Virus record (IMG/VR): IMGVR_UViG_3300017967_000193
Coordinates: 1-24,949 of that record
Length of the DNA stretch: 24,949 bases
Strand: one strand, 5' to 3'
DNA from: a virus
Of the stretch, positions 16,877 through 23,174 are shown in pieces. A program made the translations under genes and the position numbers. The stretch's first letter is position 1. Each line of letters opens with the position of its first letter. The notes under the pieces are model-generated. The model was not told where the DNA came from and ran no database searches. It worked only from the letters and a program-made list of their open reading frames with translations.

Positions 16877-17380
16877 ATGGCAACAATTACATTAAGATCG
16901 GTTAAGGGTAGCCCTTTAACGAACAATGAGGTAGATTCTAACTTTACCAACCTTAACAACGACAAATATGAATCCGGAGACAATGTCAATGTCGGAAATG
17001 TCGTAGCTACCGGCGATTTAAGCGTTTCAGGCGAAACAACATTCAGTGCTTCTGCAGTTACAGCAGCAGGGTCAAATATAAATGATGCGACTACATTATC
17101 AGACAGCTTTAATGTAGTTACCGGTGGTACTGCTAATCAGGGAGTTATACTCCCGGATGCCGTTACAGGTAAGGTTGTTACTGTAATTAATAATACCTCA
17201 GCAAGCGTCAATATTAAGGTTTATCCTCAGAGCGCAGATGAAATAAACAGCGCTGGCGTTGGAGTAGCAAAAGATTTATCACCCGGAGCAAAGCTACAAT
17301 GTGTAGCCATATCTGGTACAGAATGGGTAACCATTGATGATATTATTGTTTATGATAGTTCAGGTTCGAGAATAAACTAG
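16877..17380 (+). CDS. Short tail-fibre protein
   Basis: A 167-aa protein with an AAAAGGT ribosome-binding site about 6 nt before the ATG. It opens with ITLRSVKGSPLTNNEVDSNF, the near-invariant head of many marine phage fibre and structural proteins. That is followed by VVATGDLSVSGETTFSAS, a strand-turn repeat typical of trimeric fibre shafts. The C-terminal half (LPDAVTGKVVTVINNTSASV, then IKVYPQSADEINSAG) is a beta domain commonly placed at the end of short marine phage fibres. With no long shaft, it may be a small attachment or adaptor fibre. It is followed 10 nt later by the 448-aa fibre gene, with which it is probably co-expressed. Confidence 0.78.
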   Translation: MATITLRSVKGSPLTNNEVDSNFTNLNNDKYESGDNVNVGNVVATGDLSVSGETTFSASAVTAAGSNINDATTLSDSFNVVTGGTANQGVILPDAVTGKVVTVINNTSASVNIKVYPQSADEINSAGVGVAKDLSPGAKLQCVAISGTEWVTIDDIIVYDSSGSRIN

Positions 17381-17390
17381 GGGAAAATGA

Positions 17391-18737
17391 ATGAGGCCGT
17401 TAAGAATTAAAGCATCGGGAACACCGATCACATCAAGCAATTTTACAGGATTGCAGGAAATGACAGATGGAGAGATACAACAGTATCTTTCTTACGTTTT
17501 AACAAACAAATTTGCTACAGATACAGATGGCACAGGAACAGGAGAATTAAATGTTGATGGTGCTTCTGGTACATCTATAGGTACTTTTACAAATACTATT
17601 AGACAAGATTCGATAGGCTCACATCCTACAGCAGGAGCTACAAGTAGTAACACATATACCTTTAAACAGGTTACATCTGCGGCCTCAGAAAGTATTACTG
17701 CAAGACCTGCGGGTTATGATTCAGGTGTAAAACAAATGTCTGATTCTGCCATTGATACAGATATTTTAGATAAAGCATTGTCTGATATGGTTTCTGAATC
17801 TGATTATACTGTTGGACAGTATGTGTTGCAACCATCTGCCCCTACAGGTGGTACTTGGACTTCTAGATATACGATCACAGATACCGCACAAGGCGGAAAT
17901 AATAACACATATCTTTGGCAAAAAACAGCACCCACATCATCTGCAAACTCTGATTTAGCTTCTGTTAAAACAGATGGATCATCTATTACACAGATGACAG
18001 CAGCAGAAATTGAGCAGATGGTTCCTAACTTTAGAAATAGAATTATTGATACCGGCGTAGGCACATATAAAGTTCAAGCAACGGCGCCGACGTCTGGTGG
18101 AACTTGGGTACAGATGGGATCACAGTTTGATGATACAAGACAAGAGGTTGCATCTGAAAACTACGTAGGAGCATACACAGGTAATTATTCTGGTTCTTAT
18201 GTAGGTGCTTACGTAGGTGCGAAAACATATTCCGGAAACTATTCCGGTTCTTATGCAGGTAACTATGTTGGTGGTTATGTTGGTTCCAAAACATATTCTG
18301 GAAACTACTCAGGCAACTATTCCGGTTCTTATCAAGGTAACTATGTTGGTACTTCTGGGTATTCTGGATCTTACTCTGGTTCTTATCAAGGCAACTATGT
18401 TCTTTATTACTCTGGATATGCACATGCTACATATACAGGATACTATAGTGGAACATATACAGGTTATTACACAGGACCTAAAACTTATACTGGTTATTAC
18501 ACCGGCACTTACACTGGATATTTCACAGGCAACTACGTAGGAACTTCTACTTATTCTGGAACTTATACAGGATACTATAGTGGAACATATACAGGCCACT
18601 ACGTTGGAACATCTGCTTATTCAGGAAGTTATACTGGGACTTATACAGGATACTATAGTGGAACTTATGCAGGTGACACGATTCAGGCAACTACTGAAAC
18701 AGTATCTAGCATTAAGCTTTGGATAAGGACAGCATAA
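17391..18737 (+). CDS. Fibre protein with C-terminal Gly-x-Tyr-x repeat domain
   Basis: A 448-aa protein started by ATG after AGGGGA (17379-17384). Residues 1-250 contain related segments: LQEMTDGEIQQYL (21-33), VKQMSDSAIDTDIL (113-126) and ITQMTAAEIEQMV (199-211). The last two are followed by similar phrases, GQYVLQPSAPTGGTW and GTYKVQATAPTSGGTW, so this half is built from diverged repeats of about 86 residues. Residues 258-428 are an almost uninterrupted array of four-residue G-x-Y-x units rich in Ser, Thr and Asn, and the last 20 residues are ordinary sequence. Related low-complexity arrays occur in marine phage fibres, so a host-contact or shaft role is likely. A glycosyltransferase lies about 700 nt downstream. 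The array is unlikely to be a globular enzyme. Confidence 0.75.
   Translation: MRPLRIKASGTPITSSNFTGLQEMTDGEIQQYLSYVLTNKFATDTDGTGTGELNVDGASGTSIGTFTNTIRQDSIGSHPTAGATSSNTYTFKQVTSAASESITARPAGYDSGVKQMSDSAIDTDILDKALSDMVSESDYTVGQYVLQPSAPTGGTWTSRYTITDTAQGGNNNTYLWQKTAPTSSANSDLASVKTDGSSITQMTAAEIEQMVPNFRNRIIDTGVGTYKVQATAPTSGGTWVQMGSQFDDTRQEVASENYVGAYTGNYSGSYVGAYVGAKTYSGNYSGSYAGNYVGGYVGSKTYSGNYSGNYSGSYQGNYVGTSGYSGSYSGSYQGNYVLYYSGYAHATYTGYYSGTYTGYYTGPKTYTGYYTGTYTGYFTGNYVGTSTYSGTYTGYYSGTYTGHYVGTSAYSGSYTGTYTGYYSGTYAGDTIQATTETVSSIKLWIRTA
18162..18674 (+). repeat. Array of about 40 Gly-x-Tyr-x codon repeats
   Basis: Residues 258-428 repeat G-x-Y-x with x mostly Ser, Thr, Asn, Val, Ala or a second Tyr. Longer sub-blocks such as YSGNYSGSY and YTGYYSGTYTG recur, separated by breaks of the form GxKTY or GTSxY. 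Near-identical DNA stretches (ACAGGATACTATAGTGGAAC) appear at about 18436, 18567 and 18648, so the array has expanded by unequal recombination or slippage. Confidence 0.9.
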
Positions 18738-18744
18738 AAAATAC

Positions 18745-18773
18745 TTGACAAAACATTATATATATCATATAAT
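18745..18773 (+). promoter_or_regulatory. Consensus sigma70-type promoter with overlapping inverted repeat
   Basis: TTGACA at 18745-18750 and TATAAT at 18768-18773 are both perfect consensus hexamers, separated by exactly 17 bp. They lie in the 68-nt gap after the fibre gene, so transcription would start near 18780 and read into the 216-aa gene, whose GGAG ribosome-binding site is at 18794-18797. An 8-bp inverted repeat (CATTATAT at 18754-18761 and ATATAATG at 18767-18774, 5-nt loop) covers part of the spacer and the -10 element and could be an operator. Promoters of this kind mark early host-polymerase transcription in T4-like phages. Confidence 0.88.
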
Positions 18774-18805
18774 GTAAATTATATTCTACATAATGGAGTG
18801 AATAA

Positions 18806-19456
18806 ATGGCAAGACGAAAAAAGAAATTTGATATCAAAGATGTCAAAGTAGATTTAGTCGATCCTAAAAAAGCAAATAAAGATCCTCTCAAATTCGAATA
18901 TCCTTATTGGTCCAATAAGGATGCCAAGCACATTATTGTTACAATAGTTCATCCTGATGGAAGACGTCATCTTGCATCTATAATGGATAAGGATGGCAGT
19001 AATCCAGATTATCAAAGGATTATGGAAGAGTTTACTATTGAGCAGATAGATAAAAATACAGATGAAGGTTTAAAGAGAAGAAACGAAAATGTTCGTCGCT
19101 CAATGGAAAGGCGTGAAGCAGAAGCGGCAAGAGCAAAGCAAGAGGGATTATTTGGAGCTAAACTTGAAGCCTTTGAGATTGCAGAAATTAAAAACTCTAA
19201 AGACACAGAGTACAAAAAACTTATCCGAAGAGCTAAGTCCCCAATGGAAGTTTCCGCTTTCACAACTTTGTTATTAGATAAAGAAAGAAAGCAGGATCCC
19301 ATTGTACAAGCAAAAATGGATGCCTTAGAAATTCCAGAAATAAAAGCATCTAGAGATAAACTAAAGCAAAGATTACATAGTGCAGAAAGCGTTACTGAGG
19401 TTTTAATTATATCATCTATTATTATGCAGAAGGCATTGGACAATGGCAAAGCGTAA
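18806..19456 (+). CDS. Unknown protein with a duplicated C-terminal helical repeat
   Basis: A 216-aa protein, the first gene after the sigma70-type promoter, with a GGAG ribosome-binding site. The N-terminus is very basic (MARRKKKFDI). Residues about 41-60 (KHIIVTIVHPDGRRHLASIM) look like a beta pair. Residues about 85-112 are a charged, Arg/Glu-rich helix. The C-terminal half is an internal duplication: residues 118-160 (AKLEAFEIAEIKNSKDTEYK onward) and 169-210 (AKMDALEIPEIKASRDKLKQ onward) align along their length, each ending in a hydrophobic helix. No known enzyme motif is visible. Its stop overlaps the glycosyltransferase start by 14 nt, so it is translated with that gene. Nucleic-acid or protein binding is possible but unproven. 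Confidence 0.7.
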   Translation: MARRKKKFDIKDVKVDLVDPKKANKDPLKFEYPYWSNKDAKHIIVTIVHPDGRRHLASIMDKDGSNPDYQRIMEEFTIEQIDKNTDEGLKRRNENVRRSMERREAEAARAKQEGLFGAKLEAFEIAEIKNSKDTEYKKLIRRAKSPMEVSAFTTLLLDKERKQDPIVQAKMDALEIPEIKASRDKLKQRLHSAESVTEVLIISSIIMQKALDNGKA

Positions 19457-20177
19457 AGGCGAAGGGTTTGTTTTAGTTGCAACAAACAGAGTAGGATACT
19501 ATAAAGCGGCAGTAAAACTAGCTGAATCTATTTTAGACTTTTGGCCCGAGGCAAGAATAACTCTGTTTACTGAGGAGCGTTGGATAGACCAGACTAGTCC
19601 TGAGTGTGCTTTGGGGACAGGGGATTATCAATTATTTGAGAACGTAATTACATGGGAGGTTCCTAGGCACGTTAGGGCAAAGCTATGGGCTTTGGAACAT
19701 ACACCATATGAAACTACATGTTATCTAGATTGCGACATGTATTGCGAGCATGAGGACATTAAGGATATCTTTAAACTACTAGGAGATAAGGACTTAGTAT
19801 TTACAAAGATACGTCCATACAATGCTAAATTAACCAGACTTTCTAATTCAGAAGAAATGACTGCACATTGTGGTTGGTTTATATACAATGACAAACCACA
19901 AACATTAGCTTTAATGAGTGCTTGGTGGGGAGAGTATTGTCATCAACAGGAACCTGATTATGACATTGCTCATTATCCAAGAGACTCTATAAAGTGGGAT
20001 ACCTTTACAATGTGGAGGCTTCTCACTTACAGTGATCACGGAGTAGATTGGGGATTTATAGACGAGCCAGATGCTCGTTGGAACTTTGTTAACGGTTACA
20101 AGGTTGAAGAACTAGGAGATACAGAAAGAGTTTTGTATCACTACACTATCCCGCAATGGGACTTGGATGCTAGATGA
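19443..20177 (+). CDS. GT-A type glycosyltransferase-like protein
   Basis: A 244-aa protein. The N-terminal FVLVATNRVGYYKAAVKLAE resembles the nucleotide-sugar binding start of GT-A folds such as family 8. ITLFTEERW follows at about 39-47. CYLDCDMYCEHEDI at about 93-106 supplies a D-x-D motif (Asp96, Asp98) that would bind metal and the sugar diphosphate. HCGWFIYN (about 142-149) fits the acceptor-side segment. There is no signal peptide or membrane segment, so it should act in the cytoplasm of the infected cell. The start overlaps the end of the 216-aa gene, and its TGA overlaps the next ATG (ATGA). Fibre glycosylation or modification of a host glycan precursor are both possible. The sugar donor and acceptor are unknown. 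Confidence 0.75.
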   Translation: MAKRKGEGFVLVATNRVGYYKAAVKLAESILDFWPEARITLFTEERWIDQTSPECALGTGDYQLFENVITWEVPRHVRAKLWALEHTPYETTCYLDCDMYCEHEDIKDIFKLLGDKDLVFTKIRPYNAKLTRLSNSEEMTAHCGWFIYNDKPQTLALMSAWWGEYCHQQEPDYDIAHYPRDSIKWDTFTMWRLLTYSDHGVDWGFIDEPDARWNFVNGYKVEELGDTERVLYHYTIPQWDLDAR

Positions 20178-20824
20178 GATGGATAAACGTCGGTGAAGAA
20201 TTATTAGAAATTCTAACACCATATTCAGATTGGTTCTTTTCTCAAGACTTAACTGAACTAGAGCAATCTATAGATACTAAAAGAGCAGGAGATGAAACTT
20301 TAGAGACTGCCTGCGGTGAAGAGTATCTTAAAATGATTGTAGAAAAAGATGGAGAACACATAGGATATCCAGAACATACTAGATCCATAGATATTTTAAT
20401 GGATGGAAGAGCACCTAGAGAACACAGGGAAGCCTGTCAAAAACTTAATCAAGAGCTTTGTTCTTATTTAGGTGCTAGAAATCAAGCAGTTCAAGTTTTT
20501 TATCCTAAAGATGGTTTCATGGGATGGCATAATAATTGGAATGCACATGGTTATAATATTTTGTTATCTTGTACTCCTAATGGAAACGGATTTTTTAGAT
20601 ATAGAGATCCGTTGACACACGAAATAATAACAATGAAAGATAAGCCTGGCTGGACTGCTAAGGTTGGTTATTACGGAAGGGGAAGAGAGCCAGACAAAGT
20701 TTATTATCATTGTGCTGGCTCACATGAGCCACGTGTAACTTTAGGGTTTGTTATTCCTAATGCAGATATGTGGAGAAATATGATTGAGGACATATCTGGG
20801 GAAGACGCCTCGATGTTTAGTTAA
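20174..20824 (+). CDS. Candidate 2OG-Fe(II) oxygenase-like protein
   Basis: A 216-aa protein coupled by an ATGA overlap to the glycosyltransferase. The C-terminal half resembles the double-stranded beta-helix of 2-oxoglutarate/Fe(II) oxygenases found in T4-like marine phages: QVFYPKDGFMGWHNNWNAHG, a GFFRYRDP strand, then YYHCAGSHEPRVTLGFVIP. The proposed metal ligands are His119 and His179, with Arg187 in RVTLGF as the 2-oxoglutarate anchor. The usual H-x-D motif reads H-N-N here, so the acidic ligand is replaced by Asn121. It may use an alternative ligand, or it may not be a hydroxylase. Substrates could be protein side chains or a small molecule. The stop shares TTAA with the convergent Fe-S carrier gene. 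Confidence 0.55.
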   Translation: MRWINVGEELLEILTPYSDWFFSQDLTELEQSIDTKRAGDETLETACGEEYLKMIVEKDGEHIGYPEHTRSIDILMDGRAPREHREACQKLNQELCSYLGARNQAVQVFYPKDGFMGWHNNWNAHGYNILLSCTPNGNGFFRYRDPLTHEIITMKDKPGWTAKVGYYGRGREPDKVYYHCAGSHEPRVTLGFVIPNADMWRNMIEDISGEDASMFS

Positions 20825-21204
20825 ATATTTATTGCTGTAATTTTATTTGTATCTATTTCAACTTGTTCTAAGTCAAAGTTTATACTCACCCCACACCCAC
20901 AAGAATCCTTTTCCTTAGGGTTTACAAATTTAAAAAATTCATTTAGACCTTCTGTTTGCCAATCTAATGTCATTCCCACTATGTAAGGTATAGATACTTT
21001 ATCTATTACTACGCCGAACCTACCATAATCAACAAATATATCATCAGACATATCGCCGTTATCATTAATAGAGTCGAAAACGTATTCAAAGCCAGCGCAA
21101 CCTCCGCCTGTAATTCCGAGTCGGATGTTTTTAAAGCCGTCTTTTTCTTGTTTTTCAAGAAGTTTCTGTATCGCATTATCTGTGATTTCGATTACGCTAG
21201 ACAT
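20821..21204 (-). CDS. A-type iron-sulfur cluster carrier (IscA/HesB/ErpA family)
   Basis: A 127-aa protein with the full A-type carrier signature: GGGCAGFEY around Cys36 and the C-terminal SCGCGVS with Cys102 and Cys104, giving the Cys-x65-Cys-x-Cys spacing of IscA-like proteins. These proteins receive Fe-S clusters and hand them to target enzymes in the cytoplasm. The typical N-terminal ITDNAIQKLLEKQ helix and a DSIN loop are present, but the middle is diverged from bacterial copies, so IscA, SufA or ErpA cannot be told apart. It is the last gene of the minus-strand cluster. The gap to the upstream methyltransferase is 14 nt, nearly filled by a TATAAATA motif. A radical-SAM protein at the head of the same cluster is an obvious potential client. 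Confidence 0.93.
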   Translation of the reverse strand: MSSVIEITDNAIQKLLEKQEKDGFKNIRLGITGGGCAGFEYVFDSINDNGDMSDDIFVDYGRFGVVIDKVSIPYIVGMTLDWQTEGLNEFFKFVNPKEKDSCGCGVSINFDLEQVEIDTNKITAINI

Positions 21205-21209
21205 AAAAA

Positions 21210-21217
21210 TATTTATA
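21210..21217 (-). promoter_or_regulatory. T4-type late promoter motif TATAAATA before the Fe-S carrier gene
   Basis: On the minus strand TATAAATA occupies 21217 to 21210 in the 14-nt gap between the methyltransferase stop and the carrier ATG. It ends 5 nt before that ATG, the same spacing as at gp25. No Shine-Dalgarno sequence is visible between it and the start. It could give the carrier its own late transcript, separate from the upstream operon. Confidence 0.55.
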
Positions 21218-21218
21218 A

Positions 21219-21896
21219 TTATTTTTTTCCAATAACTTGGAATCTATCGTAAAACTTTTTACCGTCCCAAGAATAATAGTATTGAATTGTTTTTCCAGAA
21301 CTATATACTTCTTCTAGCCCAACGTTTTCAATTAGTGCTTCTGTAGTATCAACACAATTAATACCGTACATTTCCTCAATAACATTAGAAGACTGACAAG
21401 CAAATATTGCGTGTTTGTTAGCTGTTATTAGTTCTTGTAAAGGATACATTTGTTCACACCCTAAAGAGATAACAACATCTACGTTCAGTTGATTTAATTC
21501 ATCAAAAGCAAACGGAACATCTAGGTTCCAGTGTTGTATTTTAATAAATTCTTCTGTTATATAATGCGAGTTAAATACTTTAGAAAGTTCTAAAGCCTCG
21601 GGGTCTATATCAACTAAGTGTAATTGTCCTACAGATAAATTTTCACACAATAAAGGAACAAGTGGAACACCTAGCCAAGAATTAAGGACTAATATATTAA
21701 AGTCGCTTTCTTTCATATAGTGTTCGTCTAAAACTTTTTTAAGTTCTTCGACTAACCAAATAGCACCTTCCATTGTATTTGGGTTCAGAGACTGTCTAAA
21801 GTCATCATGCTTGTGGGGCATTTCATGTTCTACCTTAGCTAAGCCATCTCCCCAATGTTTTAAATTGTTTAAAAAATTAAAGTTCAAGTTTGACAT
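21219..21896 (-). CDS. Class I SAM-dependent methyltransferase-like protein
   Basis: A 225-aa protein. A TTG at 21920 opens the frame, but ATG at 21896 follows GGGAAGAAAAGAAG and gives the cleaner start (MSNLNFNFLNNL). The Rossmann core shows FNILVLNSWLGVPLVPLL at residues 66-83 (the SAM-binding loop, with LNSWLG in place of the usual D-x-G-x-G), LVDIDPEALELSKVF (94-108, ribose-binding acid), and VDVVISLGCEQMYPL (139-153). The last matches the NTSCEHM-type segment of a methyltransferase family found in marine phages. It overlaps the upstream glycosyltransferase by 20 nt. The substrate is unknown; neighbours suggest a sugar or fibre residue. Confidence 0.72.
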   Translation of the reverse strand: MSNLNFNFLNNLKHWGDGLAKVEHEMPHKHDDFRQSLNPNTMEGAIWLVEELKKVLDEHYMKESDFNILVLNSWLGVPLVPLLCENLSVGQLHLVDIDPEALELSKVFNSHYITEEFIKIQHWNLDVPFAFDELNQLNVDVVISLGCEQMYPLQELITANKHAIFACQSSNVIEEMYGINCVDTTEALIENVGLEEVYSSGKTIQYYYSWDGKKFYDRFQVIGKK

Positions 21897-22560
21897 CTTC
21901 TTTTCTTCCCATTGAGTCAAATAGACAAACGTAGGGAATTTGTCTATAGACGTGTGTTTCTATATCATGTGGGTATATATATCCTACGTTATAACTATAT
22001 GCCCATCCTATAGGAAAATATTTAATTCTAGCCACACCACGATGGTGGAAAAAATTATCTATTCCTCTATAATACCATAAAATTTGTTTTATATGTTTTT
22101 TAAAATACAATGTTATTTCTTCTGTATTTAAATTGTCGTTCCAACGTAATACAGAAGAGTTTAAGTCTGTATACTTATGAGGTATATGCCTTGTTTCTTT
22201 ATACTGCGTTTCCATGTCGTGCCAATGTGTTTTTAAAAAGCACAAACAATCCTCGGGGTCGTAATTAACAAGCTCATCTATATTTCTTTGTATAATAATG
22301 TCCAAGTCAAAGAATAATTTTTCTCCTTTTTGTCTTACAACATTCTCATCAAACAAATACATTTTATTCCACCAAACTTCTAATTTATTATCGTTTGGCA
22401 ATGGAATAACTTTTATATCCTCGTGTAAGTTTTTAGGATCTTCTGTTAAACAATAAAAATTAAAGTCGCAGGTTATAAACTTTTTACAACTATTGTAAAT
22501 AGCCTCAACGTGCTTGGGGGAATATTTTGTTCCCCATTTAACTGTATAGATGTTTAACAT
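21877..22560 (-). CDS. GT-A type glycosyltransferase-like protein, paralogue of the gene at 23164-23976
   Basis: A 227-aa protein from the ATG at 22560 (an upstream TTG at 22566 would add two residues). It begins NIYTVKWGTKYSPKHVEAIY, continues with FNFYCLTEDPKNL and DIKVIPLP, and has KLFFDLDIIIQRNIDEL at about 81-97, whose Asp85 and Asp87 form the D-x-D motif. The same landmarks occur in order in the 270-aa protein upstream, so the two are duplicates, and this copy lacks about 40 residues in the middle. It overlaps both neighbours (7 and 20 nt) and is expressed as part of the chain. The donor and acceptor are not predictable from sequence alone. Confidence 0.75.
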   Translation of the reverse strand: MLNIYTVKWGTKYSPKHVEAIYNSCKKFITCDFNFYCLTEDPKNLHEDIKVIPLPNDNKLEVWWNKMYLFDENVVRQKGEKLFFDLDIIIQRNIDELVNYDPEDCLCFLKTHWHDMETQYKETRHIPHKYTDLNSSVLRWNDNLNTEEITLYFKKHIKQILWYYRGIDNFFHHRGVARIKYFPIGWAYSYNVGYIYPHDIETHVYRQIPYVCLFDSMGRKEDVKLEL

Positions 22561-23174
22561 TCCCAATATATCACTTTGTTTGTTGCAGATTGTTTGACTA
22601 TTGTTTTTCCTAAATAATCTGCTGCTAAATTAATACCTATAGTACATTCTTTTTGCCATAATTGTTGTTTATCAAAACCTTCAAAATAATCATCTACAAC
22701 CATGTAACTTGCTTTAGGCGACCAGTAGATTAAACTATTAAAAGTAGAGTTTTTGTCATGTGCTGCATCATAATACACTATATCGTAAGTCCCTCTACTG
22801 GCTCGGTGTTCGTTCCAAAATATTGGGTAGCTGTAAGGAATCTTCTTATGACTAATATTGTAGTCTTTCGTGTTCTTTAAAAAACACTCATAATTTTTTT
22901 TGTTTTGTCCTTTCTCTTCCTCAAACATTTTCCAGACAAAATTTGATGTTGTTGTTGGACTATTATCCCAACAGTCTAAACATTCCACAGAATACTTTAT
23001 TCCCTTTTTAATACAAATCTCGGACCAAGCAACTGCAGACGCTCCTTTCCAACTTCCAATTTCTAGTATATGTACTTCGTCTTTGCCCAACAAGTTAATA
23101 ACATTTTCAAATACTTCATAATCAAAAACATTACTTATTTCAGGACTTAACTTTACAATTTCTTCAAAGTTCAT
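22554..23174 (-). CDS. Class I SAM-dependent methyltransferase (Methyltransf_24-like)
   Basis: A 206-aa protein. HILEIGSWKGASAVAW at residues 35-50 is a clear SAM-binding loop. YSVECLDCWDNS at 61-72 supplies the acidic residue after the second strand. YDIVYYDAAHDKNSTFNSLI (130-149) followed by YMVVDDYF (147 onward) has the D-A-x-H and D-D motifs of the Methyltransf_24 family, which often acts on sugars or other small hydroxylated acceptors. The ATG at 23174 has GGA about 11 nt upstream and lies inside the last codons of the preceding glycosyltransferase (11-nt overlap). It is one of two alternating glycosyltransferase-methyltransferase pairs and is not obviously a paralogue of the other methyltransferase. 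Confidence 0.82.
   Translation of the reverse strand: MNFEEIVKLSPEISNVFDYEVFENVINLLGKDEVHILEIGSWKGASAVAWSEICIKKGIKYSVECLDCWDNSPTTTSNFVWKMFEEEKGQNKKNYECFLKNTKDYNISHKKIPYSYPIFWNEHRASRGTYDIVYYDAAHDKNSTFNSLIYWSPKASYMVVDDYFEGFDKQQLWQKECTIGINLAADYLGKTIVKQSATNKVIYWEC

Noticed and set aside
18043-18599. Long antisense and out-of-frame open frames across the Gly-x-Tyr-x region
   Set aside because: They are shadows of the repetitive codons: compositions are biased and there are no ribosome-binding sites.
18162-18674. Regular short repeats that look array-like, as in CRISPR
   Set aside because: The period is four codons in frame with the fibre gene, with no unique spacers of constant length, so this is a protein repeat.
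21897-21920. TTG start for the minus-strand methyltransferase
   Set aside because: ATG at 21896 has a purine-rich ribosome-binding site directly upstream; TTG has none.
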